A DNA stretch of 64,000 nt from Pseudomonadota bacterium. GTDB taxonomy: Bacteria > Pseudomonadota > Gammaproteobacteria > Xanthomonadales > SZUA-38. The notes under the pieces were generated by a model. It did no database searches and was not told the origin of the DNA. It saw only the letters and a list, made by a program, of their open reading frames with translations. Below are positions 53,478 to 63,254 of the stretch, piece after piece. Every line of letters begins with the position of its first letter. The stretch's first letter is position 1. Both the position numbers and the translations under genes were made by a program. The stretch spans positions 22,389 through 86,388 of the forward strand of contig JBCCCR010000030.1 of the NCBI GenBank assembly GCA_039033415.1, read 5' to 3'.

Positions 53478-54509
53478 ATGACCGGTCAGGCCGCCGCACC
53501 CTGGCTCATCAGCGCTGAGGACTTTCCACGCAGCGGATCTCGGCGGGAACAGCTGGCGTTCCTGGTTGGCTACGCGATCCTGGCGCCTTCGGGCCACAAC
53601 ACACAGCCCTGGTTGTTTCGCGTCTCCGAGACCCAAATCGACGTATACGCCGATCGCACCCGCGCGCTGCCGGTCGTCGATCCATTCGACCGCGAGCTGA
53701 CGATCAGCTGCGGCGCGGCGATCAGCTTTCTCGAGCTTGCTGCCCGCCGGTTTTCTTTGGCGGCAACCGTCACGTTGCTCCCCGACAACAGCGAGCCGGA
53801 CCTTCTGGCTCGGGTAGCCTTTGACTCGGGAAGTCCGACAACGCAGAGCGAAAACCAACTGTTTGAGGCCATCGGAATCCGCAGAACCAACCGGACCAGC
53901 TTTGCCATGGAGCCCGTGCCCAAAGACTTTGCCGAGGCCTGCACAGCGTGCGCTGAACGACAAGGCATCGAAATCCGGCTGCTGGAAACCCAGCGAGCGC
54001 GGAGCGAATTGGCCAGACTCGTGAGTGAAGGCGACCGCATGCAGTTCCATGATCCACGTTTTCGGCGAGAGCTGGCCTGCTGGGTGCATTCCAAGCGTCT
54101 CGGCAGCCGCGACGGCATGTCCGGCGAAAGTTTTGGTTTGCCGGATATCCTTGCCGGGGTTGGCCGCATGGTGATCCGCAGCTTTGATATCGGAGAAGGC
54201 GTTGCTGCGTCGGACGAAGACAAGGTGCTTGCCGGCACCCCGGCACTCCTCGTGTTTGGCTGCAAGGAAACGCCTGAGGAATGGCTGAAGGTGGGTCGAG
54301 CGCTGGGGGAAATCTCGCTTCTGGCCACCGCTCACGGCCTCTCGATTTCCTACCTCAACCAGCCGATTGAAACCGACGCGCTCCGACCTGAGGTGAGGTC
54401 AATCGCGGATCTGCGCCTCGAACCACAGCTTCTGCTTCGGGTCGGGCGAGCCACGGGATCCGTCAACCCAACGGCGCGTCGGGATCCCGCCGAGGTGATG
54501 CTGGACTAG
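53478..54509 (+). CDS. Acg-family nitroreductase-like flavoprotein
   Basis: 343 residues from ATG 53478, with GGGAG 8 bases upstream. Motifs APSGHNTQPWLF near the N-terminus (the FMN-binding Ser-x-x-Asn-x-Gln-Pro pattern), GIRRTNRTSF, then LGEISLLATAHGLS and the late LRVGRA match the Acg family, a divergent double-domain nitroreductase family first described in Mycobacterium. Members bind FMN without clear reductase activity and may store flavin or respond to stress. It stands alone between the unknown protein and the collagen-like gene. Confidence 0.9.
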   Translation: MTGQAAAPWLISAEDFPRSGSRREQLAFLVGYAILAPSGHNTQPWLFRVSETQIDVYADRTRALPVVDPFDRELTISCGAAISFLELAARRFSLAATVTLLPDNSEPDLLARVAFDSGSPTTQSENQLFEAIGIRRTNRTSFAMEPVPKDFAEACTACAERQGIEIRLLETQRARSELARLVSEGDRMQFHDPRFRRELACWVHSKRLGSRDGMSGESFGLPDILAGVGRMVIRSFDIGEGVAASDEDKVLAGTPALLVFGCKETPEEWLKVGRALGEISLLATAHGLSISYLNQPIETDALRPEVRSIADLRLEPQLLLRVGRATGSVNPTARRDPAEVMLD

Positions 54510-54682
54510 CGCTAGCGCGCGCTTGAAACCGCGTTTGTCGGTGCGTCCATAGCGCACCAAACGTCCAAAGAACTCCAAGAGCTCGGAGAACCGTGTGCAT
54601 TCGGCGCTGGTGATGCGTTGGCCTATAGACAGGTTCAACCATTTCGGCATGCCGCAACAACGGCGGCGTAGGGAGACTCACC
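54510..54682. other. Intergenic gap, nothing recognised
   Basis: About 170 bases with no gene or strong hairpin that I can support. A short ORF on the opposite strand overlaps the previous gene and looks like a shadow. Confidence 0.4.
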
Positions 54683-56362
54683 GTGACTGCTTCGATCCAC
54701 ACACACCGCAGAATTTGGCCTCTTGCCCTGGCCTGGCTGGCCTCGTTGACGATAGGGGTGACCGCGGTTGCCCCCGCATTTTCTCAAGCCTTTACCTACC
54801 AGGGAGAACTCACCCTCGACGGAGAGGTGCTGAACGAAGCGGTAGATTTCGATTTCTCGCTGTGGAGCGCGCCAACTGCCGGGCTGCAGATTGGCGTCAA
54901 CGACGAACAGCTGGCGGTGGCCGTGGTGAACGGCACCTTTACCGTCATGATTGATGCAGGGAGTGATGTTTTTGACGGCGCCGAGCGCTGGCTGGAGATT
55001 GCGGTTAGGCCATCCGCCGGCAGCAGTCCTTACACGGTTCTCGAACCGAGGCAGCCCATTTCCCCGGCGCCTTACGCCGCGTATGCGCTTGACGGCGCAG
55101 CCGGGCCCATGGGCCCGCAGGGTGAACCCGGACCCGCCGGACCGCAGGGTGACCCGGGGCCGGCTGGACCCCAGGGTGACCCCGGGCCGCCGGGCGCCAC
55201 GCCCTGGCAGGTGAACGGGACGACAGCGTTCTACAACGCCGGGAGCGTCGGACTGGGCACCGATACGCCGCAGTCTTCCGTTCACCTGACCAGCGCTGAT
55301 CTTGGGCTGCAGACGGCACCGCAGTCGCTCCTGGGCGAGGACCTGCTGGTTGAGGCGAGTGACGCGGTGCTGGGCCTCTACAGCAGCCCGGGCGGAACCA
55401 ACGGCTCGGCAATTGTGCTGGGAGAGATGAACGCCGGCACCCTCGAAGGTAAGTGGACGATGCTGAAGCGCACCAGCCAGGCCGGGAATCGCCTGTTTTT
55501 TACCTATGGCGCCAACCCTAACTATGCGCTCAACCCAGTGCGGGTGGCGTTCCATCCGGACGGCTTTTTCGCTATGGGTACTGACGCCCCGTTCTTCAGC
55601 CCAGAGAGCACGCTAACCATCAATACCGGCACCGACCAGCACGGTGTGCTGGTGTTTGCCAATTCACAGCTGGGTAGCGGCATCGGGCTTCACGCAGGAC
55701 CTATCGGCTTTGCCAGCATGCCGAAAAACGCGTTCTTTAACGGCGCCTGGCAACGTTTTGACGAAACGATGGGCGCCTTTTTGCAGGAAGTTAGTCCATC
55801 AGGCGTCGTCGATTTTTATGTCGCACCGGCTGGGCCTAACCCGATTACCTTCAGTCGGGCCTTGAGGATCGGCACCGATGGAACCGTCGTGATGCCCGAA
55901 GACGTAACGATTGACAGCGCCAACCTGACGGTTGGGGGTACGCTGGAGGGGCAGGCGCTCACCTTGGATGGCTCGACCACCATCAGCGCTGCTGAGCTCA
56001 ACGTGCTCGATGCTGGCGTCACAGCCCCGGCGTTTCTGAATTTTTATGTCCGCGCACCGGGCGCCAGCCAAACCTATTATCGCTATGACCCCAATACGCC
56101 GGACGATTTTGTCGTGACGCAATTCGGCTGTCATGCGCAGACCGCTGACGGTCTGGCCACCGCAACAACAATTCGTCTTTCCGACGGCGCCGGCGAATCG
56201 CTTGATTGCGTCATCGGCGCTGGACTAGATGATTGCGTTGTTACGGGCCTGCTCGTCTTGGCACCCACTGAAACGCTCGCGGCGACCGATGACGGCACCG
56301 GCGTCTTCGGCAATCCTGCAAACCTCAACTGTACGGTGGAAGGGCTGGTCAGCGCCCTGTGA
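54683..56362 (+). CDS. Secreted protein with short collagen-like Gly-X-Y tract
   Basis: 559 residues, GTG start at 54683 with GGGAG about 8 bases upstream. A signal peptide (ends near AFSQAF) is followed by an N-terminal beta domain (~35-135) resembling the first domain of phage/tail-fibre-like surface proteins. Then come 12 Gly-X-Y triplets (~138-173), containing a 9-residue unit GPQGDPGPA repeated three times. A long beta-rich C-terminal part (~180-555) has GVGTDTP-type repeats and many short strands, like the head region of collagen-like tail fibres. Trimerisation through the triplet tract is likely. No DGFE tail. A Ser/Thr kinase gene follows. Confidence 0.82.
   Translation: MTASIHTHRRIWPLALAWLASLTIGVTAVAPAFSQAFTYQGELTLDGEVLNEAVDFDFSLWSAPTAGLQIGVNDEQLAVAVVNGTFTVMIDAGSDVFDGAERWLEIAVRPSAGSSPYTVLEPRQPISPAPYAAYALDGAAGPMGPQGEPGPAGPQGDPGPAGPQGDPGPPGATPWQVNGTTAFYNAGSVGLGTDTPQSSVHLTSADLGLQTAPQSLLGEDLLVEASDAVLGLYSSPGGTNGSAIVLGEMNAGTLEGKWTMLKRTSQAGNRLFFTYGANPNYALNPVRVAFHPDGFFAMGTDAPFFSPESTLTINTGTDQHGVLVFANSQLGSGIGLHAGPIGFASMPKNAFFNGAWQRFDETMGAFLQEVSPSGVVDFYVAPAGPNPITFSRALRIGTDGTVVMPEDVTIDSANLTVGGTLEGQALTLDGSTTISAAELNVLDAGVTAPAFLNFYVRAPGASQTYYRYDPNTPDDFVVTQFGCHAQTADGLATATTIRLSDGAGESLDCVIGAGLDDCVVTGLLVLAPTETLAATDDGTGVFGNPANLNCTVEGLVSAL
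55112..55192 (+). repeat. Three 27-bp tandem repeats in collagen-like tract
   Basis: Codons for GPQG(E/D)PGP(A/P) occur three times in a row. Flanking triplets extend the Gly-X-Y run to 55094-55201. Such repeats are prone to length change by slippage. Confidence 0.9.
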
Positions 56363-56504
56363 TGTGTGACTGCCAGCCGGCAATGGGCTAGCGGCCTGGA
56401 GGACATTCTTTTCCCGTCAATACCCCGAGCGCCCTACGCGCCGTCGAGATGCCAAAGCCGATAGCTATACTGGTGCAAACCATGCCAAGCACCAGGTGAG
56501 CCGT

Positions 56505-59282
56505 ATGGACCGGAGCTCTAACCAGAATTCAGAAGATCGCTTCAAAACCGGCGGTGCCATCGAAGCGATGGATGAGTTATCGGCCGTTGAGGACGCAACC
56601 GGCCAGGTGATCGGCGACTACACGATCGAGGCGAACCTCGGCGAAGGCGGCATGGCCCGCGTGTATCGTGCACAGCGCTCTGATGGCGAGTTCGAAAAAG
56701 CGGTGGCCATCAAGCTGATGCTGAACGCGCGACTGACGCCACGCCAGCGCGAGCTGGCTTTTCGCGAACGGCAGATCCTGGCGGAGCTGAGCCACCCCCA
56801 TATCGCCCAACTGTTTGACGCGGGCGCCACCAGCGAAGGCATTCCGTTCCTGATCATGGAGCTGGTCGACGGGGAACCGATCGACCGTTTCTGCCACGAG
56901 CGTCATCTGACGATCCGGCAGCGCGTATCGCTGCTCATGCAGGTCGCCGCGGCCACAGGCCATGCACACAGCCATCTGATCATTCACCGGGACATCAAGC
57001 CCTCCAACGTGATGGTCACCAATGATGGCGTGCCCAAACTGCTGGACTTCGGCGTCGCCAAGCTGGTGGACCGTGATGACCAGGATGGTGATCCGACCCA
57101 GGCCTTAACGCCTGGTTTCGCCAGCCCCGAGCTGATGCTGGGTCAGTCCGTCACGATCGCGAGCGACGTCTATCAGCTGGGTTTGCTGCTGCTGCACATG
57201 CTGGTCGAAAAACCGGTTGTGGAGCACACCTGGCCGGAGTCGATTCTCAGAGCGTCCGAAGCACGCGGCGTCGAGTTTGAAGCCCATACCTTGGAAAACA
57301 TGCCGGAGGACCTGTGGCAAATTGTCAGTAAGTGTTTGCAGCCCGATCCTGGACAACGCTACACGGACGTCAACGCGCTTCGGGCAGACCTGCAGCGTTA
57401 TCTGAACAATGAGCCGATCCAGGCCCGACCGCCAACGCTCGGCTATCGGCTTAGCAAGTTTGTTCAGCGCCACACGGCGCCGGTAGCCGTCGGCGTGCTG
57501 GCTGTACTGGCCCTATCGGTCAGCACGTTCTGGTACCTTCGAGAGGTCACGGAGGCCAGAAGCGTTGCGGAGGCTAGAGCGGAAACCGCAAGCCGAGTAA
57601 CCCGTACGCTGTCGACCCTGATCAGCGAAACGTTTCGCGAGCTGATCCGGGCCAGTGCCGGCGAGAATGAGGATGGGCCAAATCAGTTCATTCGGTCCTC
57701 GCTGGCCACGACGGCCCAGGTGGTTGAAGACCAGCTCGCAGACGAACCTTCGGCCCGAGCCGAAGCCTTGAACGTGCAGGCCTCACTCCAGCAGCTTCTG
57801 GGCAATCTGGACGAAGCCGAGTCGCTATGGCGAGAGGCGAGCACCGTGGCTGACCCCGCGGGGCAACCGCAGCTGGTGTTCGACACGCAGATCCACCTCG
57901 CCAATCTTTACCAGCAGAAAAATGACCCCGACCAGGCTGAGGAATGGCTGGCGCAGGCCGCGCTGACCTCCGAGACCGCCGACCTGTCTCCCGATCAGCG
58001 ACTCACCTTACTGCAGTCGCAGGCTCAGCTGCTCGCGGTCAAAGGAGACTTCGAAGCGTCGAATCAGGCGTATGAAAAAGTCGCCAATCGTCTGGCTGAG
58101 CAGAGCGAGCTATCGGTGCTCGGCCGGCTGCGCGCCTACAACGAGCTTTCGGTACACAACAACATTCAGCGCCGGATGGATGAGGCCATCAGCTGGGCAG
58201 ACAAAGCGATTGCCCTGGCACAGCAGGAGCTGCCCTCCGATTCCTATGAGCTGATCGCGCCGCACAACGCCGCTGGCTGGGCCCACCGCAGCAACCGTGA
58301 CTTTGATCAGGCGCTATTTCATTTTCAGCAGGCGCTCGCTTTGGCGAGGGCAAATTTTGGCCGTTTCAATCCGCAGGTAGCCGACGCGCATAACGCGATG
58401 GGCGCTATCAACTACAGCCAGCTGGACATGGTCTCAGCCGCTGATCACTTCACAGAAAGCCTGCAGATTGCGATCGAGCTGTTCGGGGAAAAGCACCTAA
58501 ACGTCGCCGGCGCTTACTCCAACGCGGCCACCGTTTTGCTGGACGGTGGCCGTATCGACGAAGCAATTAACTACTACGAGACAAGCATCGGCATCGCCCG
58601 GGAGATTGGTGACGGGGGCGCTCGGGCCTTGGCCCTTGCCCTTCGCAATATGGCAAAGACCCAGGCGCTGATCGGCAACTGGGATGAAGCGGAAGATCTT
58701 TATCGAGAAGCGATTGCCTTTCGGCGTGAGGTGTTCGGCCCGGACGGTCAAATGACGCTCGAAGCGATGATCTATTTTTCCGGCTTTCTGAGCGGCCGGG
58801 AACGCCACGACGAAGCGGGCACTTTGTTTGATGAAGCGATGACCGGGTTAAGAAAGGACACGGAACCGGATGACTTTGGGGTCTTAAGCTGGAGCCGCTA
58901 CGGTTGGCCGGTCGAGCTGGCGCGGGGCAATACGCCCGAGGCACGGGAGCTTCTGGAGCTGCTGATCAAGGATTCAGGCGAGGCTCGAGACTACGGCTAT
59001 ATCGAAGACACGAAGCTTGCGACCCAGCTGGCCGAATTGTGTATGGGGATCGACGACCTCAGCTGCGCGGGCGACGCGCTGGAACAGGCGAAGCTGGGCA
59101 TGAGCAGCGCGCCGAATCACCCCTACAGCTTTTACCGGGACACGGTAAACGTCACCTACCTCGAACGCACCGAACGGTCAGCGGAGGCTGACACGCAGCG
59201 AAGAACGCTGGTGGACAAACTTCGCTCCAGCTATCCCGGGCGTGACGACCTTCTGACGCGTCTCGGCGCTGGCGGGGATTAA
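56505..59282 (+). CDS. Membrane Ser/Thr protein kinase with TPR sensor
   Basis: 925 residues. ATG 56505 has AGGTGAG 4 bases upstream; a GTG at 56496 is in frame. The kinase domain (~38-305) has the glycine loop LGEGGMARVY, Lys70 in VAIK, catalytic Asp163 in HRDIKPSN and Asp181 of DFG, so it should be active. A transmembrane helix (~325-345) and periplasmic tetratricopeptide repeats (~390-900) follow. This layout (PknB-like kinase, TM, TPR) is common in Xanthomonadales-type bacteria, often beside an ECF sigma factor; none lies here. The collagen-like gene upstream is 140 bases away and may be a substrate or co-regulated gene (speculation). Confidence 0.93.
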   Translation: MDRSSNQNSEDRFKTGGAIEAMDELSAVEDATGQVIGDYTIEANLGEGGMARVYRAQRSDGEFEKAVAIKLMLNARLTPRQRELAFRERQILAELSHPHIAQLFDAGATSEGIPFLIMELVDGEPIDRFCHERHLTIRQRVSLLMQVAAATGHAHSHLIIHRDIKPSNVMVTNDGVPKLLDFGVAKLVDRDDQDGDPTQALTPGFASPELMLGQSVTIASDVYQLGLLLLHMLVEKPVVEHTWPESILRASEARGVEFEAHTLENMPEDLWQIVSKCLQPDPGQRYTDVNALRADLQRYLNNEPIQARPPTLGYRLSKFVQRHTAPVAVGVLAVLALSVSTFWYLREVTEARSVAEARAETASRVTRTLSTLISETFRELIRASAGENEDGPNQFIRSSLATTAQVVEDQLADEPSARAEALNVQASLQQLLGNLDEAESLWREASTVADPAGQPQLVFDTQIHLANLYQQKNDPDQAEEWLAQAALTSETADLSPDQRLTLLQSQAQLLAVKGDFEASNQAYEKVANRLAEQSELSVLGRLRAYNELSVHNNIQRRMDEAISWADKAIALAQQELPSDSYELIAPHNAAGWAHRSNRDFDQALFHFQQALALARANFGRFNPQVADAHNAMGAINYSQLDMVSAADHFTESLQIAIELFGEKHLNVAGAYSNAATVLLDGGRIDEAINYYETSIGIAREIGDGGARALALALRNMAKTQALIGNWDEAEDLYREAIAFRREVFGPDGQMTLEAMIYFSGFLSGRERHDEAGTLFDEAMTGLRKDTEPDDFGVLSWSRYGWPVELARGNTPEARELLELLIKDSGEARDYGYIEDTKLATQLAELCMGIDDLSCAGDALEQAKLGMSSAPNHPYSFYRDTVNVTYLERTERSAEADTQRRTLVDKLRSSYPGRDDLLTRLGAGGD

Positions 59283-59321
59283 CCGAGGGGTACCGTCTTC
59301 CAACGATCCTCCTGACTCTGG

Positions 59322-62300
59322 CTACTCGAAACTGTCGGCAAACAGTTTGCTGCCAGAAAGCTGATCAACCTGGGCCGCAGCGGGCAGCGAGCTAAGCCCC
59401 TCATCATCACGGGCAACAACGGCCACGTCGTGGATCCCGGAAAAGTCGCTGAAGATCTGCGTCTGGACGCTGTAGTTGCCGCCGCCGTTGTTCTGCATGG
59501 GCAGCCGCACCTCCTCGCAGTTAGGTAACGTAACAATGGCCTCTACGGAGAGGATTTCACCGGTGCTGGTGACGCCGTCGGCGACCAGCTCGACCGCCGT
59601 AACGCCGTCGATGGTGGCTGGCGCGTTCACGGAGGCGATCAGCGGCTCGTCACCGGCCAGCAGGACACCGGACCCCAAGGAGTAGCTTCGGGCGAACAGC
59701 CCATCCGTGAATTCGTTGCCGATCCCGTTACCGTTGTCGTCGAGCAACGGCCGCTGGCTGCGCTCGGAAAAGCGAATGCCCTGGCGCGCGATGTTGAAAG
59801 CCTGTCTGACGGTTGCGCCGTTGAGCACCTGGCCCCAGAAAAACCGAGAAAAGCTGATGTCCTCATCCAGCACGAGGTTACACCGCAAGGTGTCGCCATC
59901 ACTGGCGATCACGATGCGATCCTCGCCGGCCGGCGGTGCCAAGACCGGCACAAAATCGCCAGACAGCTCACCGTCATAAACCACCACCGCTGGCCCCGGC
60001 AGCGCTGCCTGAGCGGTATCCAGCCAGGCGCTGAGCTGAACGGCGGTCAACACTTCACCGCTGTTGAGCCGCAGGCCACCTCCTTCCGAGACCCCGACAA
60101 GATAGAGCGCCAGATCCTGACCGTCCTGAGTGGCCCAGTCGGTGATCGCGAACTCCAAATTGGCGAGCGTGGCCGCCGCGTCCAGACCGGCTATGCCCGT
60201 GTTGCTCAGGTATTGAATGTCATCACACAGGCTTTGGTTGCATGTGCTCCCGTCGGGTCCGTAACCCTGCTGCAGCAAGGCACTGTAGGCGAGCGCCGCA
60301 TTGATCCGGATTGGCTCCGCCTCCGAATCGCTGGGCTCACCGCCGGCAACAATAATGGCCTTGCGGCGCAGCGGATTATCGATCGTCAGGAAGGCGACCT
60401 GCGGCACCGCCGTATTGCCGACGGCATCCTGTGCGTAGACGGTGAGCTGATACGTGCCCTCACTGGTGAAGCCGTTGAACGAGGCCGAAAAATTGTCGGT
60501 GCCAGGATCTCGTGCCAGCTCAACTGTCGGCAGATCTTGTACAGGATTGTCAGGGGAACCCGGATTGAAGCCCGGCGGGCGCAGCACCATCCAGACCCGG
60601 CCAATACCATCACCGTCGGTCACGTTCGTCGCGTCTACGGTCGCGGAGCTCCCGCTGGGCGGGCTGACCGACACGGAACCAATCTCCGGTACCTCGCCGA
60701 AAATTTGAGTGCCATTGCCGATGAACTGACCGGCAAGCCTGGCCAGATCGAAAGTGGAATTAGCGACGCCGTCACCGTCTGACTCCACCATGGGCGTTTG
60801 CTGGGGAAACGACGTCGACTGCGTTTGCGAGGCCAGCGTGAATGCGTCTTCCAGCGACAAGCCGTTAAAGATATGGGTCCAGAACTGGTTGGAAAACGAC
60901 AGCGTTCCTTGGGAGACAAAGTAGGCGTTCTCGTCGGCACCCGAGCTGGTGATGACGATCCGGTCGAACTGATCGGATCGCGTTTCATCCAGAAACGAGC
61001 CCGACTGGCAGGCATCATAAATCAGCGTTGCGCCTCGGCTGACGCCCGCCCCCTGCCAGTTATCCAGCAACGTGCCAACGGCCCCCGCTGACAGGGTCTC
61101 GGTACCGCTCATGCGAAAGGTGTCCAGGCCGCCGTGATCGATGAGATAGACGATCAGATTCTCGGCGTCAGCAGCAAAAGTGGCGAACGCCTCTGCCAGG
61201 TTGGCAACGGAAGCGGCGCCGTCGACGTCATCGGGGAGCCCATTTCCATCGAGGTCGAGGTCGGTGTCATCCGACAGATAAAAGATGGTCTCTTTCGTGA
61301 AGCCCTGGCTGACGAGCACCCGATACGCAAAATTCGCGTTGTTTTGAGTCGCGTCCCAGAGCGCATTACCTGGGTAGGGCCCGCCGCCGGCCACCATGAT
61401 GACCTTGGTGTTGTCAGACACAATCTGCGGATTGAAGGTTTGGACTCGACTGAAACGCCTGTCCACCGTGACCAGCCGGCCGTCGTCTAGCTCCGCCATC
61501 TGATCGACAGAACCGAAGGCGCCGGGTATCGAACCGAAACGGCCAACGGTGGACAAGAACTGGCCGTCGGGCGAGAAGATCTGGACCCGGTTTTGCCGAT
61601 CTGAAATCGCCAGATTACCGGTACTCAACACCTGAATGCCGGCCGGGGCGTCAAGCTCGCCGTCCCCGGTGCCCGGCTCACCAAAGGTGGCCTCCAGCGT
61701 GTGCGGATCGTTGCCGTTAAGATCCAACGGCGGCGCATATCGATAGATGCGGTTGTTGTACCCGTCGCTGACGTAGAGTCGCTCGTTGCTGTCTACGCCC
61801 ACGCCGTTAAAGATCAAGGCAGCTTCTCCAGGGGCCGGATCGAGGCGAGTTTCCGCCAGGACCTGGCCGCTGGCGCTATAGCGGATAACTTTCCGCAGGC
61901 GAAAATCGTGAACGTAGAAGTTGCCGGACGGGCCAATCACCAGGCTGTTCGCAAAGGTCAGCTCGCCGATACTCCGCTGTGAAATATCGGGCGCCGTGGC
62001 CAGGGCGCGGGTGTTCATATCTCCGTCATCCGGCAGCACAGCCGAACGCGAAAAGGGTGTATTGCCAAACTGATCCCTGAAGTAAAGACGGTCCGCCTGA
62101 CCGACATTGCCGACCGCAAGAACCGGAAAAATACTCTCGACATACACCGCAATCGCCGTGGTCGCCTCCGCTTCCGAGCCCACGTCAAAGCCCGACCAGC
62201 CGCCCCCGGTTCCGTCATTCAGGTAATAGCGATTGACCTGATCAAAATTTCCGACCACCACATCGACATACCCATCGGTATTGATGTCGGCGAACGCCAG

Positions 62301-63254
62301 ATCCCGAGAATCAAAAACGTCTTCTGTCAGGTTGGTGGGCGCAGCAAAGGTACCGCCGATGTTGGCAAAGACCTGGTTGCTGCCGTTGCGGGCTATGACA
62401 AGATCAAAGGTGCCGCTGCGGTCGACGTCAGCAAAACCGGCGGCGAGGATGGTATCGGAGGGGCCGCCGATGAGCTGTCCGGCCGTAAAGCCGCCGGCGC
62501 CATCCCCCAGATAGATCCGGCTTTGACCCGCGGCGTTGCCGACAAAAAGATCCATTGTGCCGTTGTCGTCCACGTCTGCTGCGGCCAGTGCACGGGTGTC
62601 ATCCCCAGCTCCGAAGGTGCTGCCGGCCGAGAAGTTGGCTGAGCCGTCATTCAGGAACACGCGGTTGGCCGCGTCGGCGTTGGCGGTAACAATATCGATA
62701 CTGCCATTGCCATCGACATCTGCAGCCACCACCGCTCGGGTGTCGTCCGTGCTCGTGCCCAGAGCCACGTCAGTGTTGATCAGGGCCGGGAAATCACCCA
62801 GCAAAATAGCGTTCTGACCCGTTCGACCGAAGACAAAATCCAGCTGACGGTCGTTGTCGAGGTCCGCCACCGCAATCGACTGAGTAACACCCGACTGCGT
62901 ATTGAACGGCCCGAGTGAGGGCGGAAATCCAGGGTTGGTGCTGGGAATCACCAGCTGATCCTCTCCCTCGTTCCCGACAAGGATCACCTGGGACAAGAAG
63001 GTGGGCTGCGAGATCGTTGCTGTTAACTCAGGGGGGTCGGCAGGCTGACCCGACGCGGGTGGGTCATATAGATAGATCGCCCCATCGCCGGCACCGTAGA
63101 GCCCCCCGTCTGCGCGCTGCGCTATCAAATCAAGCCGTTCGGCCAACGCGTACTCAAATTGATACTGGCCGTCACCATTGAATGTCTGGATCCGCGTTCC
63201 ACCAGTGCTCCTCCCGTGGCTCACCAGAATCTGCCCAGCAGCGTTGCTCGTCAC
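59322..63254 (-). CDS. NHL/FG-GAP/caspase-like secreted protein, C-terminal part (frameshifted from 63172-64000)
   Basis: 1310 residues counted from a GTG at 63254. That is not a true start: the same protein begins in the other frame upstream. Order: end of an NHL propeller, FG-GAP/VCBS repeats with Asp-rich calcium loops (VAADVDGNGSIDIV), more NHL repeats (~445-620), a clan CD peptidase-like domain (~625-830) with His707 in IDHGG and Cys749 in YDACQSG, an Ig-like domain, and a second copy (~960-1180). In the second copy these sites read GVSEGG and YDGELSG, so it is inactive. Another Ig-like domain leads to the tail LFADSFE. Confidence 0.85.
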   Translation of the reverse strand: MTSNAAGQILVSHGRSTGGTRIQTFNGDGQYQFEYALAERLDLIAQRADGGLYGAGDGAIYLYDPPASGQPADPPELTATISQPTFLSQVILVGNEGEDQLVIPSTNPGFPPSLGPFNTQSGVTQSIAVADLDNDRQLDFVFGRTGQNAILLGDFPALINTDVALGTSTDDTRAVVAADVDGNGSIDIVTANADAANRVFLNDGSANFSAGSTFGAGDDTRALAAADVDDNGTMDLFVGNAAGQSRIYLGDGAGGFTAGQLIGGPSDTILAAGFADVDRSGTFDLVIARNGSNQVFANIGGTFAAPTNLTEDVFDSRDLAFADINTDGYVDVVVGNFDQVNRYYLNDGTGGGWSGFDVGSEAEATTAIAVYVESIFPVLAVGNVGQADRLYFRDQFGNTPFSRSAVLPDDGDMNTRALATAPDISQRSIGELTFANSLVIGPSGNFYVHDFRLRKVIRYSASGQVLAETRLDPAPGEAALIFNGVGVDSNERLYVSDGYNNRIYRYAPPLDLNGNDPHTLEATFGEPGTGDGELDAPAGIQVLSTGNLAISDRQNRVQIFSPDGQFLSTVGRFGSIPGAFGSVDQMAELDDGRLVTVDRRFSRVQTFNPQIVSDNTKVIMVAGGGPYPGNALWDATQNNANFAYRVLVSQGFTKETIFYLSDDTDLDLDGNGLPDDVDGAASVANLAEAFATFAADAENLIVYLIDHGGLDTFRMSGTETLSAGAVGTLLDNWQGAGVSRGATLIYDACQSGSFLDETRSDQFDRIVITSSGADENAYFVSQGTLSFSNQFWTHIFNGLSLEDAFTLASQTQSTSFPQQTPMVESDGDGVANSTFDLARLAGQFIGNGTQIFGEVPEIGSVSVSPPSGSSATVDATNVTDGDGIGRVWMVLRPPGFNPGSPDNPVQDLPTVELARDPGTDNFSASFNGFTSEGTYQLTVYAQDAVGNTAVPQVAFLTIDNPLRRKAIIVAGGEPSDSEAEPIRINAALAYSALLQQGYGPDGSTCNQSLCDDIQYLSNTGIAGLDAAATLANLEFAITDWATQDGQDLALYLVGVSEGGGLRLNSGEVLTAVQLSAWLDTAQAALPGPAVVVYDGELSGDFVPVLAPPAGEDRIVIASDGDTLRCNLVLDEDISFSRFFWGQVLNGATVRQAFNIARQGIRFSERSQRPLLDDNGNGIGNEFTDGLFARSYSLGSGVLLAGDEPLIASVNAPATIDGVTAVELVADGVTSTGEILSVEAIVTLPNCEEVRLPMQNNGGGNYSVQTQIFSDFSGIHDVAVVARDDEGLSSLPAAAQVDQLSGSKLFADSFE

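Noticed and set aside
53460..54335. Two long leftward ORFs opposite the Acg-type gene
   Set aside because: Shadows; the Acg frame has conserved motifs and an SD.
54635..55555. 306-residue leftward ORF opposite the collagen-like gene
   Set aside because: Composition mirrors the Gly-X-Y codons of the true gene.
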